From positions 955,912 through 1,019,911 of the forward strand of contig NW_020653855.1 in the NCBI RefSeq assembly GCF_003589595.1: a stretch of 64,000 nt of DNA, read 5' to 3'. Below are positions 22,206-33,466 of the stretch, piece after piece. A program made the position numbers and the translations under genes. The notes beneath the pieces are model-generated. The model was not told the origin of the DNA, searched no databases, and saw only the letters and a program-made list of their open reading frames with translations. Each line of letters opens with the position of its first letter. Position 1 is the first letter of the stretch. This DNA comes from Hyposmocoma kahamanoa (Eukaryota > Arthropoda > Insecta > Lepidoptera > Cosmopterigidae).

Positions 22206-22619
22206 AATACATTTGTTCTTGCCGCTCCAAGCTACCACTCAAAGCGAAACGCGCGCGAGTTTGGAGAGGCCGTAATGGTTTAAAAATACAAAAACTAGCA
22301 AAGATACACACGCATAGGGCTAGGCAGTATTTGAATTACTTGTACAGGTCCATTGTATTCGCCTACCCCGACGTGTGACAGGCATATCATCATGCAAAGT
22401 TTATTTTTAAAGTTTTTTTTTATATTATTCCGTTATATTCGATTTATATGGAATGCATCTAAACACCTGTCTAATGATAACCTAAGCAATTATCGAGTGG
22501 AGATAACAGCAAACAAGCAGCAAATCTAAGATCGACTGTAATTGACTAATTAACAGACATTGACGGGTGTCTTTAGAGGTAGAAGAACTTGAATCTACTA
22601 AGAATTATTGACGGTGTCT

Positions 22620-22735
22620 GACGACCTCGTTGGTTCAGCGGTTAGAACTCTGGACGCAAAGGTCGTGATTCGTTTCCAGATAGGACCAATTTGGGAAACT
22701 AACTTTACTCAGATTAGTAAGGTCTTAAACAGTGG
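22620..22735 (+). mobile_element. tRNA-derived SINE head (degenerate)
   Basis: GTTGGTTCAGCGGTTAGAAC resembles an A box and GTCGTGATTCG a decayed B box. AACTAACTTT follows, as in SINE family 2. Confidence 0.45.
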
Positions 22736-22737
22736 GT

Positions 22738-23272
22738 CGATTCAGAATCTTACGATAACTGAGTGGTTGACAGATTCGATTTGATATCGTACGATTTCTT
22801 TTAATTTTTATTCACAACACCCGAATCGAACGTCAAACTGTCGTTTTCGAAACCGAACCGAAATGACGTCACACCCGTACGTTTACTCGAACTTCTCGAC
22901 CGGCAAACGTTATTCAGAACACGGTTATCGAATTAAAGTTACTGAACGTCCTATTGTTTACAAAGCAAGAACGTAATATGGAAATTTCTTATTATTTGAA
23001 ATAAAATCTGGATTTTTATTGATTTATTTTAATGCAAGACAAAGGCATTCCTATATTTAGGGCCTTTATAGTCTTAAAAATGGATATAAAAGGATTTTCA
23101 TACTCTATTTTACCGACTAACTCCGTAAACGCTGTTGGATAAAGATGTCGTATCCGAATCCTAATCTAACGTTTAACTCGGAATGTTCTGAATAGCCGGG
23201 AAAGCGCCCTTCGATTCGAGAACGATATCCAAAGTTACGATTCGGTTAAAATATCGAAGAGTTCTGAATCGG
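22738..23272. mobile_element. R element, inverted-repeat DNA transposon remnant
   Basis: Starts CGATTCAGAATCTTACGATA and ends GAGTTCTGAATCG, giving imperfect inverted termini. No target duplication was found and there is no coding potential. Confidence 0.45.
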
Positions 23273-23680
23273 ACGCCAGGGCTGCTAATTTTCTTGAAAC
23301 CACTAACCATTAGAGATAAAGAGATAAAGACAAATTTATTCCAATGTAACTTAATCTAATACCATACAATTAAAAACAAATGTAAATAAAGCTATTGTAG
23401 TATTAAAATAAGCATTAAGAAGGGGATCTAAATTACACATTCTCCATAGTAAAGCAAGCATCTAATAAGTAATTGCGACGCCTAAACTAAGTAAATGTGT
23501 ACCTGTACATTAGGCGTCTTTTTGTGCAAATGACTTGTACCTAATTTGTATGGAGCTTGGTACTTTATTCCCAGAAAAATTTAACCAGCCTCAATTTTTT
23601 TGGCAGATATAAGCTTGAAATAAAGAGCTTAGCAAAATAATAATAAAAAATATTGTGACCTGCTTTTTTATTTATTTATT
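23273..23680. other. No gene; possible retroelement 3' region
   Basis: The first 50 bases resemble repeat T. The rest is AT-rich and unassigned. Confidence 0.35.
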
Positions 23681-23681
23681 T

Positions 23682-24422
23682 CATCGAGTATATAACCAGA
23701 AATAGAGACGAAATGTCATTTAATTTGTTTGAAAACTATTCTGCCACTTCACTTTTTTGCCTGCCGTTTCACTTCAAATCAACCTGTTAACTTGAGCTTT
23801 GATATAATGGACGAAAATTGCAAAATTAGACATTTAATATTTAATTACAGATGAAATTTGATTCGTTTGTTTTGTAATTAGATGTTTTGCTGTTTTTTTC
23901 CACATCACCGAATGGAACAGCAAGCCATTGTAAGAGATATTATCATTGTTACAATCATTGACTTACAAATAAATGGACGACGGGTCTAATACAAAAACCA
24001 CGAAAAAAATGTCCCAAGTCAACCTATTTAAACGTAGTGACATGTAAAGGAATATGAAAAAGCTAAAACGTTGAATTTAAATTGTAATGTCGTCGCAGTA
24101 CTGTCTAATTTTGCTTGCTTCGCTGTCAGTCGAACAAACGAACACTAAAGCGTGAATGACGCTCTGTACCTATACGATTTTAACGCCCTGTAAGTTCGGA
24201 CACTTTTTAGCGCGGACCCGACGTCCATATAATTGTAAGTCAATGGTTACAATAAACACAGAATATTTTTGGATTATACAAAGACGTACACACAGGTCAT
24301 TGTTGGCGCTGTCTATATTTCAGTGCAAACGAGAGTTGATATTTATAAGTGTTATATCACTGATGAGTTACCAGGAATGTGTGACCCTTATTTCGTCTCT
24401 ATTTCTGGTTATATACTCGATG
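23682..24422 (-). mobile_element. D element copy 1 (P-like, THAP remnant), interrupted by B
   Basis: Inverted termini CATCGAGTATATAACCAGAA at both ends, followed by ATAGAGACGAAA. On the minus strand a THAP-like start (M-A-C-C-S-I-R, then a stop) lies near 23922-23885. D copies 2 and 3 show 8-base target duplications; none is recognisable here. Without the inserted B element (23956-24245) it is about 440 bases. Confidence 0.75.
23956..24245 (+). mobile_element. B element copy 1 (MITE) inside D
   Basis: 290 bases with inverted ends CATTGACTTACAA. Flanked by perfect 8-base duplications GTTACAAT at 23948-23955 and 24246-24253. An 8-base duplication fits hAT or P superfamilies. No open frame. Confidence 0.92.
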
Positions 24423-25849
24423 GAAAAGAATCATTTAAAATGTTTGCAAATACATACGTTTTATACTAAGGGCAAATTGAATTCCACGGGCACTCGATCA
24501 TGAGAAAGTGAAAAAAAATATATACGTACACACCTATATGAAAAGAACAGTGAAGCGTAAGAAGTATGTCATGTTGAGGAGCCTACTGGACATTTTTTTT
24601 AATATAATTTTCATTGTTTTACTGGTTTTTCACACAACTTTCATTACTTTTTTCACCCCTTTTAAAATTTGCTTTTGCGACAAAAAGCATGCTATATCCT
24701 TCTCCTAGGTCGCATCCATCTCTACCAAAATTGCAAATATCAAATTAGAATTAGAATTTGATTTGAAATTGATTTAGTGTTATTAGGCGTGAAAATGTAC
24801 AAATTAACAGAGTTTCTTTTGCTTGTTAAGTAATATTAGTTTAGATTACATACCCATGTGAACACAAAACATACAATACAATACATTACATTTGTTGTAT
24901 TACTCATTGAACATGTCACGATCGAGTTAAAGCGCGCGTGCGTAATTCAACCGTTGCGCCGTGCGTTGAACTACAGACTTAATTGATCAGGTTTTGTATG
25001 ACGGCCATACACATTGTTTTTAACAATTTAAGGTTTCTACATTTAAAAATTGTTCGTAGTAATTGATAGAACCGCCCTTATACTAACAAAAAAATGTCAT
25101 CCTGTGTGTGAGATTATAGAATAACGTTAAATATACACAAATAAATCAGCTACCATTTTGACTTGATTGTATGAAAAAATTACCCAAGAACACGATTTAC
25201 AAAATTACCTATAATCTTTTCTATTAAAGCAAAATACCTTGTCCATTTTTCTTTATAACATCTACGTTGAAGTATCTTCGTGGTTATTTAGGTCATTGCC
25301 ACAATTAGCAACAGCATTTTACCGCTCGCAAAAAAATCTCAATCGAACACGCTGACTTTGAGACTTGTATAAGAAATAGTTTTTCAACGGCAAATGGATC
25401 TTTGTTTCTTGACTCGTAACAACAAAGTTTAGATTTGCGCGTGTCAAAATGTTTTATTTTAGTCCATTGTTTGAGTTTACTATTTCTTCCATTGAATAAG
25501 TAATACTGTAATTCATGAGTAATTAAAGAAATTTCAATTAACGTACAATAGAGATATTACACGAAGTTACACAAAGGAATAAAAAAATGTAATTTATTGT
25601 TTTTGTTGCAAATTTTTCTGTCGTGTAGATAATTTGTTTGATAATTATTGGAGCAATACGAATAATTGGCATTATTCGTCATAGCTCATAGTTTACGTAA
25701 AGGATCACCTCAGTTAGTATTTTACTAAATTCTCCATTGTTAAAAAACATTGTAGTAGTGATTTTCGTTAGGCTTTAAAGCGAATATTACATCTTCGATT
25801 GCCGTCCGAACCAATTTAATAAACTATTATATTTAAACGTCTTAAAACT
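24423..25849. other. No recognisable feature (1.4 kb)
   Basis: AT-rich. The open frames are short and unlike any family I know. This is one of the longest stretches with no repeat signature in the left half. Confidence 0.45.
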
Positions 25850-25975
25850 TTGTCGAGCATGGCCGTGACTCAGCGGTTAAATTATAGACGCTATATGAAT
25901 AGGTCCCGGACTCGATTCCCGGCAAAGATCGATTTGATAAACAAATTTTTCTTAATTGGTTCTGATCTGGGTGTT
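25850..25975 (+). mobile_element. tRNA-derived SINE fragment
   Basis: GAGCATGGCCGTGACTCAGC with CGGTTAAAT resembles an A-box region, and GGACTCGATTCCCGGCAAAG a B box. No long body or tail is visible. Confidence 0.55.
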
Positions 25976-26124
25976 CTAGGTACCCATAGCACTGGACATT
26001 ACTCAGCCAGTGTCGTGGATTCAGGGTCAAGTACCGGTGAACAATACGTTCACTGTCGCTTTGAAAAAGCCCTAGTTATAACGTTCAGGGAGTCTCTAGG
26101 CAGAGAATTCTACTCTTTCTCTAT

Positions 26125-26240
26125 GATATCAAGCGACGAAACGAACAGGTCGTGGGCCTGGTTGTAAGTGACACGCCTATTCATGACAGTTGCAGTGCCA
26201 CTCTGAGCTTTAAACCGCAAAGATCTACAAGAAAAATATT
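26125..26240 (-). repeat. Repeat A copy, 3' part
   Basis: Reverse copy beginning ATATCAAGCGACGAAACGAA. It breaks off after the GCAAAGATCT of the hairpin. Confidence 0.8.
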
Positions 26241-27054
26241 ACTCCAAATCAGAATGCCGTATTTAACTAGAGTATGAAAGTAGCTGTAGTAAATCAATCT
26301 AGCAGTTTCCACGTCTTAAAGTTTTCGTATTTTTCTAATCTATTCTGCAGAACTCAATCGTTTTCATAACTTAATTATACGTGGACCCCATTACAATTTA
26401 GCATCTGAAGTTATACCCAACGTGACCATATGTCCAGCGGTTCATTCGAGTGGGACAGTCCCGCTTTTAAGCTTCGTATCCCACTATCCCCAAAATACTT
26501 AAAAATGTCCCGGTTTGACAAAATATGACACACGTGACAATGCATTTTTAAAAATGGCGCAAAAAATATATTAAACCCACCAGACGTTGGTACATAGTTG
26601 TCTATGCACCAGACTACGCAATATTAGTTCTTTTTTCAATTTTTTAATCATATTTCGTAACTATCATAAAGATGTGATATATATGTGATAGATATGTGAT
26701 GTGATAATGGTGTTTTATTTTTAAAACAATAATAAATTTATAGGCGTCCCGCTATGAGGGAAAAAAGAACAGTCACAGTAATAATAGACTCTTAGTTATA
26801 CCTTTTTTTATCGGGGTGGAAATGCGTTATGCATAGCCTCGAGCCCGAGGAGACCCGAGAGACATGTGGTACTGGCCGTCTAGTGGAAGGATACCCACTA
26901 AAACCCCCCCGGCGCGCACTCTCTTGGCCTATAACTTGACAGTTTTAATATATGACTGTTTCTACAAGGTTCAATTTTTCGCTTCTAACTGTGTTGTTTG
27001 TGTCCGTCTGTCTAAAATTAGGTAATGTAATTTCACACAATTTTAGACCGCAAA
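26241..27054. other. No gene; repeat-like block at 26800-26925
   Basis: GGAAATGCGTTATGCATAGC...GAGGAGACCCGAGAG is GC-rich against its surroundings and looks like a retroelement remnant (inference). Nothing else is assigned. Confidence 0.35.
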
Positions 27055-27584
27055 CATCGAGTGTATAGCCAGAAATAGAGACGAAACAAGGGCCATCCAT
27101 CCCTGGCAACTCATCAGGTAAATGGGCCTTATATAACTTTTAAATATCAACTCTCGTTTGCGCTGAAATCACAAATTAGAAAGCTGAAATAGTACAGCGC
27201 CAACAACTGACCTGCGTGTACGTCTCCATATATTCCAAAACTATTCTGTATTTATTGTAATAAAGATAATATCTCTAACAATGCCGTGCTGTTCTATTCG
27301 GTGGTGTGGGAAAAACAGCAAAACATCTATTTACAAAACAAACGGAATCACATTTCATCGGTAATTAAATATTAAATATGTAATTTTTCAATTTTCGTCC
27401 ATTATAGCAAAGCTCAAGTTAAACTGCTCGATTGAAGTGAAACAATTGACGACACCCGTCAATTGTTTCGAATTCGGGCTGGCCAATCAAAACGCAGTTG
27501 TCACCGTTATGGTTTGGCAGAATAGTTTTCAAACAAATTAACATGACATTTCGTTTATCTCTATTTCTGGTTATATACTCGATG
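27055..27584 (+). mobile_element. D element copy 2 (P-like with THAP exon)
   Basis: 530 bases with inverted termini CATCGAGTGTATAGCCAGAA and, reversed, CATCGAGTATATAACCAGAA. The flanks ACCGCAAA (27047-27054) and ACTGCAAA (27585-27592) are an 8-base target duplication with one change. It carries the THAP micro-ORF below. P-element transposases begin with a THAP zinc-binding domain and P insertions make 8-base duplications. Confidence 0.85.
27281..27364 (+). pseudogene. THAP-domain start (27 codons) in D element
   Basis: The frame reads MPCCSIRWCGKNSKTSIYKT then NGITFHR and stops. C-x4-C followed by G-I-T-F-H is the N-terminal half of a THAP C2CH zinc module. The frame ends exactly at a possible splice donor (CG|GTAATT), as if this were exon 1 of a former P-type transposase whose later exons were deleted. 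Too short to be a folded domain. Confidence 0.7.
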
Positions 27585-28355
27585 ACTGCAAACCAATCTA
27601 CAACCTTATATGTATATACTATATTACTGCTACCACTGCCTTACATACACCATATTAAGAAAAATAATGTTCAATGATATTAGCAAGCTTACGAACTTAA
27701 TAGCAAGGTGAGGTTAATGTGCTTAAAATAATTAGGGTAATTAATATAAAGTAAATAAAGTTAACATGAATAAACGAGTATAATATATTTATTAATTTGC
27801 ATAAAAACTTAAAAACCAGAAACCAGAAATACCGCTCGAGTTTACGCGCGTGTCGTTCACAATCGAGACAAGGTTTTCTTGCGTAATTCAAACGTAATCT
27901 TAATTTACCACAGACTATTCGGTGTCCATTTCCTAGGACAGGCAATTTATAAATAACACAAATTAATAAATAAATAACACAAAGAATCATTAAAGATTTC
28001 TTTTTTTCTCTCAATAATAGATAGATGTACAGTTATCCACTTTATTGCTCGCACCTAGGAACAAAAACGTTACATAGACAGCTTAAAACTAATGTGAACA
28101 AAAGCGGCATCATCGCTAAGAGCGATCTCTTCCAGACAACCTTTAAGATATAGGAAATGTGTGCCCATAGCACACAAACAAAAATGAACATTAAATTTTA
28201 TCAAATAGTAAATAGAATACGTTTACGTTCATTTGCCGGAATACGGTAGTTATACAGATCTTAGGAGATACAGATATTAGATACATTGTATTCAAGTTAG
28301 TCTTCAAATTCAGTTATTCTTATAAGCGAAGTTGTGTCAATTAGTTTTCATTTTA
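27585..28355. other. No recognisable gene
   Basis: AT-rich. Frames on the minus strand (27697-28014) show hydrophobic runs but no family signature. Confidence 0.4.
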
Positions 28356-28640
28356 AATAATCTTTGATATCATGTATACAGATGACATAACAAGTCAAAT
28401 AATTTCTTTTTAAATATGTTTAAGGGTAAGTGTGCGATCGCTACAGGCAAAGCATTATATATCTTAAGAAAGAAATAATAAATAAATAATTTCTGTGGCG
28501 TGTCGCTTCCAGCACATATGCAGAACACGGTCCTGCTCGATACGGCACGGCATTATTCGCCGGTTCTTGAACTTGAGTCCCTGACCCCGGCCGACTGTGC
28601 CAGTGCCGGGAAATACCGCCTCTCCCATTTAAAAATTCAA
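28356..28640 (-). repeat. Retroelement remnant shared with 52240-52365
   Basis: ATCTTTGATATC, CAAATAA, and GCGATCGCTACAGGCAAAGC recur in the same order at 52255-52350. The GC-richer part to 28640 (CTTGAGTCCCTGACCCCGG) is probably coding debris of the same minus-strand LINE (inference). Confidence 0.5.
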
Positions 28641-29803
28641 AATTATTTTTTTAGGCCTTGGGAGAGGCGAGAGTCTAAAATAGACAAATAATAATAATGG
28701 ACACATTATAGCAATTCCTAGAAAAGCAAGTAGTGTTATGATTGCGGTCTGGATGCCTAGTTGAAAAAGTACATACTTCACGTTTCCTAGTAAATAGGGC
28801 CACATTTCTTTTTTAACAAACATGCATACTTCAAATACGTACATAGCGGGAAGCGTTAGAATCTTAACTTTTTTTAAAGCGGTCTACAAGATTCAAACGG
28901 GCCTACTTTACACATACTTCTGACACACTTTTTCTGGATAAAAAATACACGATTTAGGTCTATACACTTCCCACAGATGATGAGGTTATACCGCAAGCTT
29001 GAGCAAACGAATGCATGGTAGGCAATTAAGGCAGTTCTCTGATCACATTATGTGCGTTAGACGGTATAAAGCAAATACAATTTGATTCACTAAGTCTAAG
29101 ACTATGCCGAGAAAATTGGACATAGTTATGCAAACTAGAACCAACCCACAATATCACTTTCGAGATAATTAGATTTTTGTAAAAACAGTGTGAAGAAATA
29201 AATATGTAAGTTATTTGAGACAAACAACGTGAGTTACGTGTAGCATTGAGAATGGTATAGGGAAACTATTATATTATATATCAATAAATAGAAAACATTA
29301 TGTATTTCTTTATTTAGTTAATGAGAACCATGTGCTAGTTTTCGTAATGAAAACGCTAGAGATCTACAGTACTTCAGTACATGTGACATGGTTCTTTTTA
29401 GCTATTAAAAAGTTACTTATTTAGAGTTGGTACCCTGAAGGAATTTTATTTTCTCCATTTTGACTTGGTATATTGCCAGGATCTTATGTGAGCGGGTAAA
29501 GGACACGTCTGGTGTTCTACCTAAAATACATAACTCAATTTCAGTCGAGGTGTGGGTTGATTCTTGTTGCATAACTATGTCCACTGGTCGAGCATTCTAC
29601 AATATCGTGTCCGTGACAGCTTACAGAGAGTTTCTGGGGCTTTCCATTATAAATATAAAATTGTATTATTTTTGTTTTTGACAGTAACGATATAGTTATA
29701 CCTACATGTATATTAGTACATATGAATTATACCTAAATAAACTTATGCTTACTAATAAATACACGTTGCAGATTAGGATAATGTCAGAAGAAATTTTTAG
29801 TTA
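28641..29803. other. No recognisable feature (1.2 kb)
   Basis: AT-rich, no repeat relative in the window, no coding signature. Confidence 0.4.
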
Positions 29804-30304
29804 TAGCACCGGCACGCTACGATGGCCGTTTTGACGTTTGTCGGCTTATCAAGTTTCGTATTATTTCATAACATTTTCATGACTACGTTGATGGAGATTA
29901 TTGCTGTACATTATTGTCAATAGGGACGTGCAGTAAAATTTATGGAATGTATAATTTTACGACGCAACTCGGCATTTGTTTTTGGAAATTCGAAATTTTT
30001 AAACATGAAATCTAATACGAACATCACTTAAGGGATCGCTGGCCAACACAACTTCTACCTCCGGCAAACTCGCGTCAAAGCTCAATGCAAAACAAAGCAG
30101 TTTCGCATTGACGATATATTGAGTAAACATTTTTATTTTCGTTTTATTAAAACTTTTAATTAGCTACCCCTTGCAATACTAGGTATAAATCTAAAAACTT
30201 TTGGACGCGACTCGCATTTGATAGTTTTTTTTTTCGATATTGAATTGAGATTTGACCTTACTAATGTAATCTGTCAAAACGGCCATCATAGCGTGCCGGT
30301 ACTG
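29804..30304. mobile_element. Non-autonomous DNA transposon, 501 bp
   Basis: Termini TAGCACCGGCACGCTACGAT and, reversed, CAGTACCGGCACGCTATGAT continue inverted through GGCCGTTTTGAC (about 33 bases, three mismatches). C/TAG at the tips suggests hAT, but the expected 8-base duplication is not convincing. No open frame. Confidence 0.8.
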
Positions 30305-30532
30305 TAATATTAATAATTTAAAAATATACCTATTTTTAATTTCTATTTAACACTCATTTATTTGAACGTTAAGTAAAGTCTTGGGTTAAGAAACTGCCTT
30401 GACCCAAAACACTTGTTAAAGTTTGTATAACGTATTTGAGAAACATCTAGTTAGAATTCAAATGGCAACACTGAGCGTGCTAAACTGACGAGGCTGTGTC
30501 GTAATGTTTGTGCCTAAAATTGTAAATAATGA

Positions 30533-30730
30533 ACCTTTTGGAGGGAAAAGTGTCGTTTTTATTTTGACTTTCAATTATTTTGTGGAATCTAAAATTCGCG
30601 AAATTATACGAATCTCGAACTAAAATACCCGTATCGGCCCGTTTTAAGGAATCCCGAGTCAATCCAAGCACGCCGCCTCAAATTGCCTATCCTCTTTGTG
30701 GCGGCCATATTTACGGAAACATAATTAAAC
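30533..30730 (-). repeat. Repeat H copy 3
   Basis: Reverse copy lacking about 55 central bases (the GGCACAATAGCACTATCC part). Confidence 0.8.
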
Positions 30731-31280
30731 TTCATGTTTAGGCTGATGGCTTTGCCAAAGCCTTAATAAATTAAAAAAAATCATAAAACTAACGTAATTG
30801 CCAATTTAGTGAAATTGAGTTATTAACATATCTGGTGTCAGCGAATCGAAAGCTACAACCCCCCTCTAATATTTTTTTAAATATCTTATTTAGTTTCAGT
30901 TTTATTGTTACGAGTCCTATGCTACTACAGCTCGAATTCAAAATTTTCCCGTGCTAATACGGTTCATTTTGCTTTGATCGTGCGGCAATGACACGGGCTT
31001 TCAGTATCTCTATTTTTGGGTATATAATCGATGTTAATTCAATGGGTCCTGTGAGTCTCATCCACAATCTTCTGGCCGCCCCGTCGTTATAGTCCCACCA
31101 TCTAGCAGGTGGTCTACATCGAGGACGTGCGGCACAGTTACCGTTGCCACAACGCGCCTACGAAACGCGATCTCATGTTGCTAATTGTTTGATCTTTGAG
31201 ATCCACGATGCTGACATTACAATGTTAACATGACAATATTAGCAAACTAATGTGTCAAGCTAACATAACGTGTCAAATCT
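30731..31280. other. No gene; solitary D terminus at 31002-31033
   Basis: GTATCTCTATTTTTGGGTAT followed by ATAATCGATG is a D inverted repeat end. I could not find its partner upstream. Confidence 0.45.
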
Positions 31281-31283
31281 GTA

Positions 31284-31385
31284 AATAGCGATAAGAGCGT
31301 GTAAGCGTTTTGGCTCTTAATATAAGTTTACATCTTTTTATGAATAATTAAAAAATAAATAAAGTTACTTTAGACAAAAAAATAC
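31284..31385 (+). repeat. LINE family 2 3'UTR fragment
   Basis: GTGTAAGCGTTTTGGCTCTT and AAGTTTACA match, in reverse, the 3' ends at 10620 and 14650. AAATAAATAAAG closes it. Confidence 0.5.
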
Positions 31386-31444
31386 TTTTTAACTTCGAAG
31401 AGAACATTTATAATAATTTTAGATTAGATTAGATTTTGCAGTAG

Positions 31445-31660
31445 AGCTGTGTTCCGGTTTTGAATGGTAAGGATGCTGGTGAAATTGTAGGCACATGTCA
31501 ACTTATGTCTCAGGGTGACGGGCGCAGTGGGAGTACCCTCAGATCTTTGCAATATAAAGCTATGAGTGGCACTGTAACTGTTATGGATAGGCGTGTAGCT
31601 TACGATCAGGTGCATGACTTGTTCGTCCCGTCATTTCGTGTTATAAAAAAAACTTTACAT
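31445..31660 (+). repeat. Repeat A copy
   Basis: TTCCGGTTTTGAATGGTAAG to TTATAAAAAAAAC, with intact hairpin region and 3' end. Confidence 0.9.
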
Positions 31661-31759
31661 ATACCGATATTTTTTTTAATATCAACTAAATAGAACACGT
31701 GTTGTATACGACAGGTATACGTTTTTCAAAAGGTTTTAGTGTCGTTCGTAAAATAATTT

Positions 31760-32045
31760 CAGTACAGAGTACTAAAAAACTGACCTCAAAAGTTCGTAGA
31801 ATTACATCTATTTGGCAAGTTTTATTGAAATCGGATACCGGGTATGCGCGTAACCGGATTCATCGCCTAGTTTGCCACCCATTGAGGTGAACTGTTTCCC
31901 CTAAATTTAAATGGGACCAAAACCGAAGTATCCTATTCCAACAAAAAAGAATCATCAAAATCGGTTCACAAATGCGCCGGAGTTATCGCGTAATATGCAC
32001 ACGAATTTAGAACCTCTTCCTTTTTTGAAGTCGGTTAAAAATAAG
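31760..32045 (+). repeat. Repeat G copy, best reference
   Basis: Complete order: CAGAGTACTAAAAAACTGAC, TTGGCAAGTTTTATTGAAAT, CATCGCCTAGTTTGCCACCC, AAGAATCATCAAAATCGGTT, GTTATCGCGTAATAT, ending TTTTTTGAAGTCGGTTAAAA. No inverted termini or coding potential are seen. Copies end at one fixed 3' boundary, so retroposition is likely. Confidence 0.85.
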
Positions 32046-32556
32046 ACTATGCAAAAACTAGAACCGCTATAATGTTGTAATAACTCAGAACTTAGAAATA
32101 GGCAACACCGTTTTAAGTACCAAGTTATACAAGTAAAGGTTACACGAGCTGTCTTAATTTAGTTTTACTGCACCTAGCCAAAGGCTGGGTTTAGGTGTGT
32201 CGCAATTGCCTAGGATAAAGTTTTGTTACGGAAAATTGTACACTACATTTTGTGCCTAAGGTGATACTTATGTGAATTGAATTCGTTTAAATGTGAGACC
32301 TATAGTCCATTTGTTTACGTACTTAACTAAATGTAAAGTCTGATTTAAGAAATGATTTTTACTTTCCTTCAAATACAAATATCATATGAAATTGCATACC
32401 TATTTTTATACCTATACATATATATATATTTTTAAAGATGTATCAAGGTTGTTTACATTTAGTTAAGTATCTAAACAAATGGACTACATCATATAACAGT
32501 AGTTAAAAAGAAATTTAACCAATCATATATCAAATTTAATAAATTTACTATTATTT
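32046..32556. other. No recognisable feature
   Basis: Two related runs, CATTTGTTTACGTACTTAAC (32309) and the reverse GTTAAGTATCTAAACAAATG (32462), face each other across 130 bases. This may be a foldback remnant. Nothing else is assigned. Confidence 0.4.
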
Positions 32557-32777
32557 GACGACTGGACACGTGCCTTGCACACCGGTTTCCATGGTTCCCG
32601 AGTGCATCCCCGGCCAGGTCAACGTAGAAAACTAACTTTTTTTAATTGTCTCGGGTCTGAGTGTGTGTGTGTGTGGTAACGTTGTTGTTTCCGATTTCCA
32701 CAACACAAGTGATTTAGTTATTTACTTTGGGATCAAAGCAACGTGTGGGATGTTGTCTAATATATATTTATTTATTT
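32557..32777 (+). mobile_element. SINE family 2
   Basis: The body contains GAAAACTAACTTTTTTTAAT, TGTCTCGGGTCTGAG, a short GT run, TTTCCGATTTCCACAACACA and GGGATCAAAGCAACGTGTGG. It ends in a TTTA-rich tail. The tRNA-like head is degenerate. Reverse copies lie at 8816 and 49141. Confidence 0.65.
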
Positions 32778-32780
32778 AAC

Positions 32781-33053
32781 TATACTGCCGTCCGCTAACG
32801 AAAATACAGCTAATAATAATAATAAAATATGTTTTTAAGATATCATAAAAAACCATAACCCAGTTTTAGAATATTGAAATTATTTAATGATATTCCAGCT
32901 ATGCATCGTTTAGCGTAAGTTTCGATAAGTCGAACACCTTAACTAATTTTAACTATTTTTAAAACAGAATTTTGTGATCTATCCTTTGCTATTTAAAACG
33001 GTTATTTCGACATTAGTTATGTAGCCACGTTTTAGTTAGTGAACGGCAGTATA
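32781..33053. mobile_element. M element (inverted-repeat MITE)
   Basis: Starts TATACTGCCGTCCGCTAAC and ends GTTAGTGAACGGCAGTATA: inverted repeats of 19 bases with two mismatches. A TA at each tip suggests a Tc1/mariner-type TA target. The middle matches 21950-22205. It lies 13 bases left of the N gap. Confidence 0.8.
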
Positions 33054-33066
33054 GTTGTCCGGAATT

Positions 33067-33466
33067 NNNNNNNNNNNNNNNNNNNNNNNNNNNNNNNNNN
33101 NNNNNNNNNNNNNNNNNNNNNNNNNNNNNNNNNNNNNNNNNNNNNNNNNNNNNNNNNNNNNNNNNNNNNNNNNNNNNNNNNNNNNNNNNNNNNNNNNNNN
33201 NNNNNNNNNNNNNNNNNNNNNNNNNNNNNNNNNNNNNNNNNNNNNNNNNNNNNNNNNNNNNNNNNNNNNNNNNNNNNNNNNNNNNNNNNNNNNNNNNNNN
33301 NNNNNNNNNNNNNNNNNNNNNNNNNNNNNNNNNNNNNNNNNNNNNNNNNNNNNNNNNNNNNNNNNNNNNNNNNNNNNNNNNNNNNNNNNNNNNNNNNNNN
33401 NNNNNNNNNNNNNNNNNNNNNNNNNNNNNNNNNNNNNNNNNNNNNNNNNNNNNNNNNNNNNNNNNN
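33067..33466. other. Assembly gap, 400 N
   Basis: There are exactly 400 N between the right end of an M element and an E repeat. The round size, identical to the second gap, suggests a fixed placeholder rather than a measured length. Any apparent open reading frame across it is meaningless. Confidence 0.99.

Larger units (their letters stand above)
20179..22272. mobile_element. Harbinger-like composite element, 2.1 kb
   Basis: The termini GGCCTCTCCACAATCGCGCG (left) and, reversed, GGCCTCTCCAAACTCGCGCG (right) are inverted repeats of about 20 bases. The flanks are TAA at 20176-20178 and 22273-22275, the usual PIF-Harbinger target duplication. Inside are a MADF-like fragment on the minus strand, GC-rich subterminal sequence, a mariner fragment, an A-poor LINE-like stretch and an M element. 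No transposase frame survives. Confidence 0.65.

Noticed and set aside
24156..24503. 115-codon frame on the plus strand
   Set aside because: It runs across the end of B, the right part of D and flanking DNA. It is an accidental frame through nested transposons.
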